This document shows positions 1-8,221 of a stretch of DNA of 64,000 bases, in pieces. Location of the stretch: positions 186,001 through 250,000 of the forward strand of contig JADJMV010000001.1 in NCBI GenBank assembly GCA_016709445.1, given 5' to 3'. Position 1 is the stretch's first letter, and each line of letters opens with the position of its first letter. Position numbers and translations under genes: made by a program. A model generated the notes under the pieces. The model had not been told where the DNA came from. It made no database searches and worked only from the letters and a program-made list of their open reading frames with translations. This DNA is from Phycisphaerales bacterium (GTDB taxonomy: Bacteria > Planctomycetota > Phycisphaerae > Phycisphaerales > UBA1924).

Positions 1-647
1 GCCCGGTCGGCGCGGACGAGAGTGGTTGGGCCAGCCTCGCCGAAGCACCTCTTGAACGGGTGTTCACGCCGGGAAAGGTGACCAACGTCGAGTTCTGGCA
101 TGTCGACCAATCGGTACAGGTGTGGATCGAGGGCAAACGTGTCGCCAACGGCGAATACGAGTGGTCCCCCGCCCTGCGCGTGCAGAACGCGACGGGCCTC
201 GCCCCGAGCGATGCGCTGGCGCCAACCACGAAGGGCAACCCGCTGGCCCATGCCGCCTTCTACAAGACTCCCTCCGTGCGGTGGGAGCTGGCCGGCTCGC
301 CCGTCACGCTCTATCGCGTGCGACTCGACCGCGATCTGTACTACCAGCCGGGTGAGTACTCCCGCGGCACGCGCGCCGGCCAGGCCTCGCTCGGCACCCA
401 TCCCACCCAGCCGCTCCTGCTGGGACCCGACCAGTTCTTCGTCTGCGGCGACAACAGCCCCAACAGCCTCGATGGCCGCCTGTGGGACACCCCCGACGCC
501 TGGGTCTACAACGAGATCGACCCGACGATCGGCGTCGTCAACCGCGACCTTCTCATCGGCAAGGCGTTCTTCGTTTACTTTCCAAGCGTCCACAAGGAGC
601 GACGCATCCCCGTGCCCGATATCGGCCGGATGCGGTTCATCTGGTAG
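1..647 (+). CDS. lepB: Signal peptidase I, 5'-truncated by window edge
   Basis: The reading frame is open to the left edge, so about 214 C-terminal residues are visible; the GTG at 60 is unlikely to be the true start. The protein carries signal peptidase box E (GDNSPNSLDGRLW), followed by an IGKAFFVYFPS segment typical of the C-terminal end of this family. Family knowledge: a membrane-anchored Ser/Lys protease that removes signal peptides from exported proteins. The catalytic Ser and the membrane anchor lie outside the window. The roughly 60 residues between the visible start and box E are longer than in compact LepB proteins, a common feature of planctomycete versions. Confidence 0.88.
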   Translation, partial: PVGADESGWASLAEAPLERVFTPGKVTNVEFWHVDQSVQVWIEGKRVANGEYEWSPALRVQNATGLAPSDALAPTTKGNPLAHAAFYKTPSVRWELAGSPVTLYRVRLDRDLYYQPGEYSRGTRAGQASLGTHPTQPLLLGPDQFFVCGDNSPNSLDGRLWDTPDAWVYNEIDPTIGVVNRDLLIGKAFFVYFPSVHKERRIPVPDIGRMRFIW

Positions 648-654
648 GCCCCGC

Positions 655-1149
655 TCAGTCGGCCGACTTCGCGTCGTTCCACGGGAGCATCCCGATCATC
701 ACGAGCATCGAGCCGGCGGCGATCAGCCAGAGACGGCTGTCGTCACTGCGCGCCCACCTCGCCAGACGCGAATCGACCTGGTGCAACTCCGGAAGCACGA
801 TCGGCGCGGGCTCGAGGCTCGGGAAGACCGACGCGTCGGAGGTCGCCGGATCGTCGACCTCCATGATCGGGGCCCGCCCGGCGGGGACCAGGTTGAGCTG
901 GCTGGCCGCCAGAGCCCGAACCACGCCCGGCTCGTGAGATTCCAGGGCCGCGAGGTACCGCTCATGCTTGAATAACCGTTCCTTGCGCTGGCCCTCGATG
1001 GCGAGCGCCCGATCGCGCTGCCACCGGGCCTCGGCCAGATCGGCCTGGGCCGGGATGATCACGGTCATAAAGAGCAACGCCAGCCCCGGGAGCAGGAAGA
1101 GCCAGCCGGGGTCGAAGCGGTCGATCGGTCTTTGCGGGCGCGCAGTCAT
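655..1149 (-). CDS. Hypothetical two-TM protein with coiled-coil centre
   Basis: A 164-residue protein not recognised as a named family. After a short basic N-terminus (MTARPQRPIDRFD) comes a membrane segment (GWLFLLPGLALLFMTVIIP). A charged, probably helical stretch follows (about 35-70, rich in E, R and K), then a Pro/Asp-rich region, and a second membrane segment near the C-terminus (LWLIAAGSMLVMIGMLPW). I chose the ATG at 1149; an upstream GTG would add 22 residues of low-complexity sequence. It converges with the signal peptidase gene (7-base gap) and is divergent from the ketoacyl synthase. The topology resembles small division or secretion accessory proteins, but nothing specific supports a function. 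Confidence 0.55.
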   Translation of the reverse strand: MTARPQRPIDRFDPGWLFLLPGLALLFMTVIIPAQADLAEARWQRDRALAIEGQRKERLFKHERYLAALESHEPGVVRALAASQLNLVPAGRAPIMEVDDPATSDASVFPSLEPAPIVLPELHQVDSRLARWARSDDSRLWLIAAGSMLVMIGMLPWNDAKSAD

Positions 1150-1232
1150 CGCCGAGTGGAGAGTATCGGCCGCGGAGGGAGGCCGAGGTCCAGAGATTGC
1201 GCCCCGGTCCCACACCCCCGTACAATCGCCCC

Positions 1233-2600
1233 ATGCCGCGACGGGTTGTGATCACGGGCTTGGGCACGGTCTGTGCCCCTGGAGTGGGGGTGAAGGCCCT
1301 GTGGGACGCCCTGCTCGAGGGCAGGTCGGGGCTGGGTCCGATCCACGCCTTCGATGCCTCGGGCTTCCGATGCCGCCTCGGCGGAGAGGTGAGGGACTTC
1401 TCCGCCCGCGATTTCGTCCCCAAGCACTACCGCAAGGCCGTCAAGGTCATGGCGCGGGATGTGGAGATCGCCGTCGGCGCCGCCCTCCTCGCGGCCCAGG
1501 ACGCGGCCCTCTCCACCAGGGCCGCGGGAGACGAGGCCGCCCCCACGACCTACCCGGGCGAACGCGTCGGGTGCCAGATCGGCGCCGGCCTGATCGCCGC
1601 CGAGACCGACGAGCTCGCCATGGCCGCGGCCACGGCCGTGGATGCCGACGGCCGCTTCAGCACCAAGCTCTGGGGGGACGTGGCGGAAGCCGGCGGCGGC
1701 GGTGGGATGAACAACCTCCAACCGCTCTGGATGCTCAAGTATCTGCCCAACATGCTCGCGTGCCACGTCACCATCATCCATGGGTGCGAGGGCCCATCGA
1801 ACACCATCACCTGCGCCGAGGCCTCCGGGCTGCTGAGCATGGGAGAGAGCCTGCGGGTCATCCAGCGCGGGGCAGCCGACGCGTGCTTCACCGGCGGGTC
1901 GGAGAGCAAGCTCAACCTCATGGGCATGATGCGGCTCGAACTCGCGGGCCGACTCGCCTCGACCGGCGAGACGCGCGACAGCGCCGCTGTCGTGCGACCC
2001 TTCGATCCCCTGGCGCCGGGGACAGTGCTGGGTGAGGGTGGTGGCGTGCTGATCCTGGAGGAATCACAAGCGGCGCGCGCCAGGGGTGCAAATATCTATG
2101 CCGAGGTGCTCGGTTTCGGCGCGGCCCACGGCCCGCCGCCGTTCGATGTGATCGACCCCGCGCCCGGAGCCGGCGAAACACCCGGCGACGGTCTCCGTTG
2201 GGCGATCACGAGCGCGCTGGCCGATAGTGGCCTCTCCGCCGGGGATATCGATGCCATCGTGCCGACGGGCGCAGGCGTTGTCGGCGCCGACGCGATCGAG
2301 GCCGATGCGCTCCGCACCGTGTTTGGTGACCGTCTGGAACGAATCCCGCTGGTCACCATCCGCGGTGTCGTCGGCGATTGCCAGGCAGGCAACGGCGCCC
2401 TCCAGGCAGCCGTGGCGGCGCTGTGTGTGCGCGAGCAGAAGCTCCCCGCTCGGCTCCACGCGGGGAGCCCCGCGCCGGGCCTCAACGCCGGTGCTGCCCC
2501 GGCGCGCGACGCTGTGCTGCGGCGCGTACTTGTCTGCTCGACCTCGCTCGCCGGCCAGAACGCGGCCGTGGTGCTCGGCCAGCCCGACGCGGGGCGGTGA
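1233..2600 (+). CDS. Divergent beta-ketoacyl-ACP synthase-like protein (FabF family)
   Basis: A 455-residue thiolase-fold protein that begins like FabF (MPRRVVITGLGTVCAPGVGV) and keeps the nucleophile-loop cysteine (about Cys194, in SNTITCAEASG). The two catalytic histidines are missing. The NAHGTST region reads IVPTGAGVVGAD (about 343-353), and the K...GH...AAG region reads RGVVGDCQAGNG (about 377-388). The C-terminal GFGGTN gate is SLAGQNA. Family knowledge: canonical KAS enzymes use Cys-His-His for decarboxylative condensation, while chain-length factors keep the fold but lose Cys. This protein has the opposite pattern, so a normal elongation role is doubtful; acyl transfer or a partner-subunit role is possible. 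It stands alone, with no ACP or ketoreductase nearby. ATG at 1233 chosen. Confidence 0.8.
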   Translation: MPRRVVITGLGTVCAPGVGVKALWDALLEGRSGLGPIHAFDASGFRCRLGGEVRDFSARDFVPKHYRKAVKVMARDVEIAVGAALLAAQDAALSTRAAGDEAAPTTYPGERVGCQIGAGLIAAETDELAMAAATAVDADGRFSTKLWGDVAEAGGGGGMNNLQPLWMLKYLPNMLACHVTIIHGCEGPSNTITCAEASGLLSMGESLRVIQRGAADACFTGGSESKLNLMGMMRLELAGRLASTGETRDSAAVVRPFDPLAPGTVLGEGGGVLILEESQAARARGANIYAEVLGFGAAHGPPPFDVIDPAPGAGETPGDGLRWAITSALADSGLSAGDIDAIVPTGAGVVGADAIEADALRTVFGDRLERIPLVTIRGVVGDCQAGNGALQAAVAALCVREQKLPARLHAGSPAPGLNAGAAPARDAVLRRVLVCSTSLAGQNAAVVLGQPDAGR

Positions 2601-2688
2601 ACAGGCCAAAGATGTTGGGCTGCCGGTGTGGATGGCCTTCGCTTGAAGGCCAGCCGGGCTACGTGTGACCTTCAGCGGAGACACAACG

Positions 2689-3348
2689 ATGTACGACGAC
2701 AGAGGCGACCGGGGCGGGAGGGGCAGGCAAGGCGGCGGGGGAGGCGGCGGTGGCGGGCGAGGCGGGGATCGCGGGGGCGACAGGGGCGGCGATCGTGGAC
2801 GCGGTGGCTATGACCGCGACCGACGCGGCGGGATGCCGCTCTCCGAACTCGACCCCGCGCTGACGGACATGAGCCGACGGGTCATCGGGTGCGCCATCGA
2901 GGTGCACAAGGCCCTCGGACCGGGCTACCCGCTCGAGGTCTACGCCAACGCGCTCAAGAGCGAGCTCGATGCCGGGGGGATCTCCTACAAGACCAACCAC
3001 GCCCTCGAGGTCACGTACAAGGACAAGAAGGTCGGAACCATCAACGCCGACCTCTTCGTGGGCGACCGTTTCATCGTCGGACTGCTCGCCCGCGTCGGCG
3101 AGGTCGGCACGGCGGAACGCTCGGCCCTCCGCTCCCAGCTCCGCGCCGCCGACCTCGAGCTCGGTCTGGTCATCAACTTCGGCGAGCGCCGTCTGAAGGA
3201 TGGCCTCGTCCGCGTGCTCAACCCCGACAAGCTCAACGAGATCCGCGCTGAGCAGGAGGAGTACGAGGACGACGATGAGGAATACGAGGACGACGACGAA
3301 GAGTACGAGGACGACGACGAAGAGGAAGCCGAAGAAGAAGAGAAGTAG
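2689..3348 (+). CDS. GxxExxY-family protein with Gly/Arg-rich N-terminus and acidic tail
   Basis: A 219-residue protein in three parts. Residues about 5-45 are glycine/arginine/aspartate-rich, with repeated GGDRGG units like an RGG nucleic-acid-binding tail. Residues about 55-185 match the GxxExxY family (RRVIGCAIEVHKALGPG, DLELGLVINFGERRLKDG). The last 35 residues are almost only Asp, Glu and Tyr, in repeated EYEDDDE units. Family knowledge: GxxExxY proteins have a PD-(D/E)XK-like fold. Here the name motif reads GYPLEVY instead of GxxExxY, and the usual VELKA strand is VGLLARV, so nuclease-type residues are lost. It may bind but not cut nucleic acid (inference). A strong hairpin terminator follows. 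Confidence 0.75.
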   Translation: MYDDRGDRGGRGRQGGGGGGGGGRGGDRGGDRGGDRGRGGYDRDRRGGMPLSELDPALTDMSRRVIGCAIEVHKALGPGYPLEVYANALKSELDAGGISYKTNHALEVTYKDKKVGTINADLFVGDRFIVGLLARVGEVGTAERSALRSQLRAADLELGLVINFGERRLKDGLVRVLNPDKLNEIRAEQEEYEDDDEEYEDDDEEYEDDDEEEAEEEEK

Positions 3349-3380
3349 CCCTCGAACGCCTCCGCATTCAGCGACATGAC

Positions 3381-3420
3381 GGCGACCGGCGGGGATCAAC
3401 CCGCCGGTCGCCTTGCTTTC
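3381..3420 (+). terminator. Rho-independent terminator after the GxxExxY gene
   Basis: A perfect 13-base stem, GGCGACCGGCGGG (3381-3393) with CCCGCCGGTCGCC (3400-3412), has a 6-base loop and is followed by the T-rich stretch TTGCTTTC. It lies 32 bases after the stop of the upstream plus-strand gene and before the convergent end of lysS. The T-run is weak, so it may act together with Rho. Confidence 0.65.
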
Positions 3421-3459
3421 AGGGTCTGGGGAGTGCCCGCCAGCGACGCGCCGCCGGCC

Positions 3460-5106
3460 TCACTCTGGGCGCATGAAGGGGAAGAGGAGCACATCGCGGA
3501 TCGAGCGCTGGTTGGTGAGGATCATGACGAGTCTGTCGATGCCCAGCCCCATGCCGCCGGCCGGCGGCATGCCGACCTTGAGGGCCCTGATGAAGTCCTC
3601 GTCGAAGGTGCGGAAGGTCGACTCCTCGTCATCGATCCCCGCGAGCTGCGCGCGGAATTTCTCGGCCTGCACCGCCGGATCGTTCAGCTCGGTGTAGTGG
3701 GGCGCCAACTCCATGTGGGCGATGAACAGGTCGGCCCGGTCGGCCAGTTCGGGTCGGTCGGCCTTCGGCCTGGTGAGCGGGGAGATGGCGCTGGGATAGT
3801 CGGTGATAAAGGTCGGGCGCCCCGCATCGATGCTCTTCTCGGCGCACTCCTCGAAGACTTCGTTGATGATGATCGTGTCGTCAACCCGTCCCCGCAGCGA
3901 TGTCGTGACCGTCTCCCGCCCCTCCGACTCGAGGCGCCGGGCGTACTTCCTCAGGATGCCGAGTTCCTCCGCCTTGAACCAGACCCTGTCCAGGTCGGAA
4001 GACGGGAAGCCGGCCGCCCTCTCGAACAAATCGCCGTAGCTCACCCGGTCGAACGCCGAGCCGAAATCCACCGTCACACCGCCGAAGGGCAGGCACAGGT
4101 CCGAGTCGGGCACGCCGGACGGGTCGGACGAGCCGCGCGAGATTGCCACGGCGAGCCGCGCACTCTCCCGGCAGAGGTGCTCGGTAAGCTCCATCATCGT
4201 GCCGACGTCGCCGAAGGCGTGGTACGCCTCGAGCATCGTAAACTCGGGGTTGTGCTGCTTGTCTACGCCCTCGTTGCGGAAGTTCCGGTTGATCTCGTAC
4301 ACGCGCGGCATCCCGCCCACCAGCAGCCGCTTGAGGTAGAGTTCCGGCGCGATCCGCATGAACACGTCGACGTCCAGCGCGTTGAGATGCGTCCGGAACG
4401 GGCGGGCCGCCGCCCCGCCGGCGAGCGCCTGGAGCATCGGCGTCTCGACCTCCATGTACCCCCGACCGTCCATCAGCGTGCGGATGCGCGAGATGATCGC
4501 CGAACGTGTCTGGAACACCCGCATTGTCTCGGGGTTCGCCCACAGATCGACGTACCTCTGCCGGTACCGAAGCTCGGTGTCCTGCAGCCCCTCGTGCTTG
4601 GCCGGAGGCGGGGTGAGGCTCTTGGCCCCCACCTCGATCGACTCGGCCCAGATGGTGACCTCGCCGGTTCGGGTCTTCATCAGCGGGCCCCGCGCGATCA
4701 GGATGTCGCCAAGGTCCGAGGCCTTTGCGATCTCGAATCCCACCTCGGTGCACTCGCGCTTGCTCACCGCGACCTGCAAGTCGCCGCTGGCGTCGCGGAG
4801 GTTCATCCACACCAGCTTGCCCGTGTCGCGCTTGAGCACGATGCGCCCGGCCGTGGCCACCCTCGGGCGCGCATCGGGTGGGCGAGCATCAGGAGGGCAT
4901 TCGGACTTCGCCCTGGCCTGGTGCTCGGCGTCCGCGCCCTCGTCGTACAGCGACTTGGCAAGGCAGAGGCTCGTCAGACCATCCGCCCGCTCACCATAAG
5001 GCGAGACGCCCAGCAGACGCATCTTCTCCAGGTTCGCGAGGCGGGCGGCCTCTTGCTCGTGCGACGAGGGGTCTTCGGATGGGGTGGATTCTGGTTCGGG
5101 GCTCAC
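3460..5106 (-). CDS. lysS: Lysyl-tRNA synthetase, class II
   Basis: A 548-residue class II aminoacyl-tRNA synthetase that charges tRNA-Lys with lysine in the cytoplasm. An OB-fold anticodon-binding domain (about 85-175, with GRIVLKRDTGKLVWMNLRD) comes first. The catalytic core has motif 2 (RVYEINRNFRNEG, then HNPEFTMLE) and motif 3 (GMGLGIDRLVMILTNQRSI) close to the C-terminus, as in LysRS. The first 80 residues carry a Pro/Ser/Glu-rich extension and an Ala/Arg-rich insert not seen in the E. coli enzyme. The start is the ATG at 5106, giving MSPEPEST. It is complete and in frame throughout. Confidence 0.97.
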   Translation of the reverse strand: MSPEPESTPSEDPSSHEQEAARLANLEKMRLLGVSPYGERADGLTSLCLAKSLYDEGADAEHQARAKSECPPDARPPDARPRVATAGRIVLKRDTGKLVWMNLRDASGDLQVAVSKRECTEVGFEIAKASDLGDILIARGPLMKTRTGEVTIWAESIEVGAKSLTPPPAKHEGLQDTELRYRQRYVDLWANPETMRVFQTRSAIISRIRTLMDGRGYMEVETPMLQALAGGAAARPFRTHLNALDVDVFMRIAPELYLKRLLVGGMPRVYEINRNFRNEGVDKQHNPEFTMLEAYHAFGDVGTMMELTEHLCRESARLAVAISRGSSDPSGVPDSDLCLPFGGVTVDFGSAFDRVSYGDLFERAAGFPSSDLDRVWFKAEELGILRKYARRLESEGRETVTTSLRGRVDDTIIINEVFEECAEKSIDAGRPTFITDYPSAISPLTRPKADRPELADRADLFIAHMELAPHYTELNDPAVQAEKFRAQLAGIDDEESTFRTFDEDFIRALKVGMPPAGGMGLGIDRLVMILTNQRSIRDVLLFPFMRPE

Positions 5107-5152
5107 GGCCCCATCGTAGCCGGCCGGGCAGCGACGGCGGCGACCCGCGAGA

Positions 5153-5626
5153 TCAACTCATCTTCGGTGCGCTCCGCGTGATCTGCACCTGCTTGGTCAT
5201 CTGCGTATCGCACAGCGGGAGCTGCGGCGTGCCCTCACCCTCCACCATGTCCGCAAGGCTGGCGTTGCCGAATACCTCGATCACCTTGGCCGCGGCCTGG
5301 TCGATGCGCCGGTGCAGCGGGCAGAGGTTGGGGCCGTGGTTGTCCAGACCCAGCGGACACTCGGTGATGCGCTCGACCGGGTCGACCGCGTTGATGACGT
5401 CGAGCAACCGGATGTCCTCCGGCTTGCGCGCCAGGCGGTACCCGCCACCAACCCCCCGACGCCCGATGATGAGGTCGGCGCCGGCGAGGGTCTGCAGGAC
5501 CTTGGCGAGGTAGTTCGGCGGGACTTTGGTGGTGCGCGCCAGCTCGGGAGTCGGCACGAGTTCGTCCGGGCGATACGCCAAAGACGCCATCGCCCTCAGG
5601 GCATACTCGACGGTCTGTGAAAGCAT
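5153..5626 (-). CDS. Rrf2-family transcriptional regulator
   Basis: A 157-residue Rrf2 protein. The N-terminal winged helix is typical (MLSQTVEYALRAMASLAY, then PPNYLAKVLQTLAGADLI), with the wing GRRGVGGGYRLAR. The ligand-sensing loop has Cys-Pro-Leu-Gly and, 12 residues on, Cys-Pro-Leu-His (ECPLGLDNHGPNLCPLHRR), plus a further Cys near the C-terminus (PLCDTQ). Family knowledge: IscR and NsrR bind an Fe-S cluster through three Cys in this loop and respond to iron-sulfur status or nitric oxide. Two loop Cys plus a distant third leave cluster binding uncertain. No isc/suf genes adjoin it. A GGGAGA Shine-Dalgarno lies just upstream of the ATG at 5626. Confidence 0.9.
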   Translation of the reverse strand: MLSQTVEYALRAMASLAYRPDELVPTPELARTTKVPPNYLAKVLQTLAGADLIIGRRGVGGGYRLARKPEDIRLLDVINAVDPVERITECPLGLDNHGPNLCPLHRRIDQAAAKVIEVFGNASLADMVEGEGTPQLPLCDTQMTKQVQITRSAPKMS

Positions 5627-5706
5627 ACGTTCTCCCTTGACGGGTAGCCCCAGTGGGAACTGGCTATGACTACAAGGATATCGACTTCTGCCCCCGCGGT
5701 CCCGCC

Positions 5707-6783
5707 TCAGCCGATTACCTTATCCAATTGCCGGCGTTCGGCGGGTGAAGACCCGTCGTGGGGCGTGGAGCGGAGCAATTCGTCGATAATCATGTCGGTT
5801 GAGACCTGATCGGCCTCGGCGTTGAAGTTGCGCAGGACCCGGTGCCTCAGGACGGGCTTGGCGACCGCCTGCACGTGCTCTGGGGAAACGTGCGTTGCCC
5901 CGTGCAGCACAGCCCGGGCCTTGGCCGCCAACACGAGATACTCGCTCGCGCGGGGTCCAGCGCCCCACGCCAGATAGTCCGAAATGATCCGTGGACGCGG
6001 CAGGCCATCGTCCGCAGGCTCGTTCACGCGGGTCATCCTCACCAATCGGAGCGCATACTGGAGTACGTGGTCTGCAATCGGCGTGGCCCGGATCACGCGG
6101 TGGATCTCGTTGATCTGCGGCCCGGTGAGCACCGGGCTCGGGGTCTCCCCCCCCTCGCCACCCGAACGACGCACGATCTCCATCTCCTCGGCGGCCGTCG
6201 GGTACTCGATCAGGATCTGGAACATGAAGCGGTCGAGCTGGGCCTCCGGGAGCGGGTACGTGCCCTCCTGCTCGATGGGATTCTGCGTGGCGAGCACGAA
6301 GAACGGGTCGGGCAGCCTGTGCTGGACGCCGCCGATCGTCACCTGCCGCTCCTGCATGGCCTCGAGAAGGGCCGCCTGGGTCTTCGGGGGCGTGCGGTTG
6401 ATCTCGTCGGCGAGGATCACATTCGCGAAGACCGGGCCTTTCACAAACCGGAGTTCGCGGGCGCCCGTCGCCTTGTCCTCCTCGATCACCTCTGTGCCCG
6501 TGATGTCGCTCGGCATCAGATCCGGCGTGAACTGGATGCGGCTGAAGCCAAGACTCAGGGTGCGTGCCAGCGTCGAAATCAGCAGAGTCTTCGCCAACCC
6601 AGGCACACCCACGATGACCGCGTGCCCGCGGCAGAAGACCGCCGAGAGCGCCTGATCGACGACCTCGTCCTGGCCCACGATCGTCTTGTGGATCTCGGCT
6701 CGGACGCGCTCGTACGCGTCGCGGACGCGTGCAATCGCCGCGATGCCCTCTTCGTGGCCAGCGTTCATAGGGGTATCCGGCAT
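5707..6783 (-). CDS. MoxR-type AAA+ ATPase
   Basis: A 358-residue AAA+ ATPase of the MoxR class. Walker A is GVPGLAKT, Walker B is VILADEINRTPPKTQAALLE, and the signature VLATQNPIEQEGTYPLPEAQ follows. The C-terminal lid extends to the end. Family knowledge: MoxR proteins act as chaperone-like ATPases that mature or insert cofactors into partner proteins, usually beside DUF58 and von Willebrand factor-A genes. None of these partners is adjacent here, which is unusual. The ATG at 6783 is preceded by GGAGGG at a good spacing, so I prefer it to the start 21 residues upstream. Confidence 0.9.
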   Translation of the reverse strand: MPDTPMNAGHEEGIAAIARVRDAYERVRAEIHKTIVGQDEVVDQALSAVFCRGHAVIVGVPGLAKTLLISTLARTLSLGFSRIQFTPDLMPSDITGTEVIEEDKATGARELRFVKGPVFANVILADEINRTPPKTQAALLEAMQERQVTIGGVQHRLPDPFFVLATQNPIEQEGTYPLPEAQLDRFMFQILIEYPTAAEEMEIVRRSGGEGGETPSPVLTGPQINEIHRVIRATPIADHVLQYALRLVRMTRVNEPADDGLPRPRIISDYLAWGAGPRASEYLVLAAKARAVLHGATHVSPEHVQAVAKPVLRHRVLRNFNAEADQVSTDMIIDELLRSTPHDGSSPAERRQLDKVIG

Positions 6784-6830
6784 GCAGCCCTCCGTACGGA
6801 TCATATCGGCCGGGCGCAGAACCGCCGGGC

Positions 6831-6865
6831 AAAAAGACAGCCGCACGGGCGGGGACCCGTGCGGC
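6831..6865 (-). terminator. Rho-independent terminator after the PDZ gene
   Basis: Read on the minus strand, a perfect 10-base stem (GCCGCACGGG at 6840-6849 with CCCGTGCGGC at 6856-6865, 6-base loop) is followed by TGTC and a run of five T (6831-6835). It ends the minus-strand PDZ gene that stops at 6925 and separates it from moxR. Confidence 0.75.
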
Positions 6866-6924
6866 CGGTCGCGGAAAGGCCCGGCGGAGATGCCGGGCCA
6901 AAGGGGACTTGAGGGATAGACGCG

Positions 6925-8127
6925 TCAGTCGTCGTCGTGTTCCGAGTCTTTGCGGCTATCGAGCAGTTCGATCAGCCGGTCGATCCGGGATTCCAGGCGG
7001 TCGAGACGCTTCTCGAGCCGGTCCATGCGCTGGGTGTCCGGGGGGGAGGGGGGGTTCACCAGGGCCCGCGGGGCCTGGCCGCCCGGGTTGTCCTGGTAGA
7101 ACAGCATCCGCGGCAGGGTGTCCATCCCGTCGCCCCGGTGCGACTGGAGGTTGTGGAGCAGCTCCTCGAGGTCCTTCTTCGTGTGCTCGTCGAGGTCGCG
7201 GCCCTGCTGGCTCCGGAGCCGCTCGAGCAGCTCCTGGACGCCGTTCTGCTCACCCCCGCCCATGTTGAGTGAGAAGGGCATCGCCTGGGTCGTGGGCGCG
7301 AAGCCGCCGAGCTTGCCGGTGTCGTAGGCCTGCAACTGGACCTTCAACTCCTTCTCCTTGCCGTTGCGGGAGATCGTGAGCCCGAGCTTGTCGCCGGGTG
7401 ACTTGTCGTTGAGGATCTTGCGGAGTTCCTCCTGACCGACGCCGCGGTGCCCGTCGACCGAGATGATCACATCCCCCTCGCGGAGCCCCGCCTTCTCGCC
7501 CGGGAGGCCGTCGATCACGCCCATGACGGCGATGCCCTCGTCCGCGTCCAAGTCGAGGTCGCTCGCAGCGCCCTCGTCGACGGGGCCCATCGTGATCCCG
7601 ATCATCACGGGCGGGTGCTCACCCTCGGGCTGCGCAATCTGGATGCTCAGATCGTTGTCGTCGCTCTGACCCCTCTGAGTCTGCCAAACGATCGGGCCGT
7701 CGCTCTGCGCCCGCTGGCCGATCTGGACCTGCGCCCCCCGCTGGAACTCGACCAGCGTGTCGCCGTCCTGGTCGACGATCTTGATCGACTTGTCCCCGAC
7801 CTTGACCCGCTTCGAGGGCACCTTCTTGCCGTCGACCCAGGCCTGGACCGCGTCGTTGTTGATATCGACCTTGTACTCGTGATCATCGTCACGCTGGATC
7901 ATGACGGTGCGGGTCTGCGTCTTCGACTCCGGCTGCGCGGACGGCGTGATCAAGAGCGTGTGGGCGTCGTCCAGGTGCAGCTCGTGCACGCCGGGGCTCG
8001 ACGGCGCCGAGTTGCGGATGATGAGCTCGTGCGTCGCGTCGTCGCTCTGGGCACAAGCCAAGCCCGCCACCAGGCACACGCCGGTCGCCGCCCGCATCAG
8101 AGTTCGCTTGGGGAGTTCCGTGTTCAT
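6925..8127 (-). CDS. Exported PDZ-domain protein with C-terminal coiled coil
   Basis: A 400-residue exported protein. A signal peptide (about 1-26, ending GLACAQS) is followed by an acidic region of unknown fold (27-190). A PDZ domain follows (about 190-268), containing GLPGEKAGLREGDVIISVDG, the usual carboxylate-binding turn region. The final 35 residues form a heptad-like coiled coil (MDRLEKRLDRLESRIDRLIE). No protease active site is visible, so this is a PDZ scaffold and not a DegP-type enzyme. It lies directly downstream of the anti-sigma/sigma pair on the same strand (94-base gap), so it may be a co-transcribed target or sensor in that cell-envelope response (inference). Confidence 0.8.
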   Translation of the reverse strand: MNTELPKRTLMRAATGVCLVAGLACAQSDDATHELIIRNSAPSSPGVHELHLDDAHTLLITPSAQPESKTQTRTVMIQRDDDHEYKVDINNDAVQAWVDGKKVPSKRVKVGDKSIKIVDQDGDTLVEFQRGAQVQIGQRAQSDGPIVWQTQRGQSDDNDLSIQIAQPEGEHPPVMIGITMGPVDEGAASDLDLDADEGIAVMGVIDGLPGEKAGLREGDVIISVDGHRGVGQEELRKILNDKSPGDKLGLTISRNGKEKELKVQLQAYDTGKLGGFAPTTQAMPFSLNMGGGEQNGVQELLERLRSQQGRDLDEHTKKDLEELLHNLQSHRGDGMDTLPRMLFYQDNPGGQAPRALVNPPSPPDTQRMDRLEKRLDRLESRIDRLIELLDSRKDSEHDDD

Positions 8128-8221
8128 CCTGCATTCTCCAAGGGGCTCTCGCCCGCGTGTTGGGTGATTCGCGATCGGTCTCTGACATAGGGATGCGCAG
8201 CCGCCGAGTATCCGTCACGAT

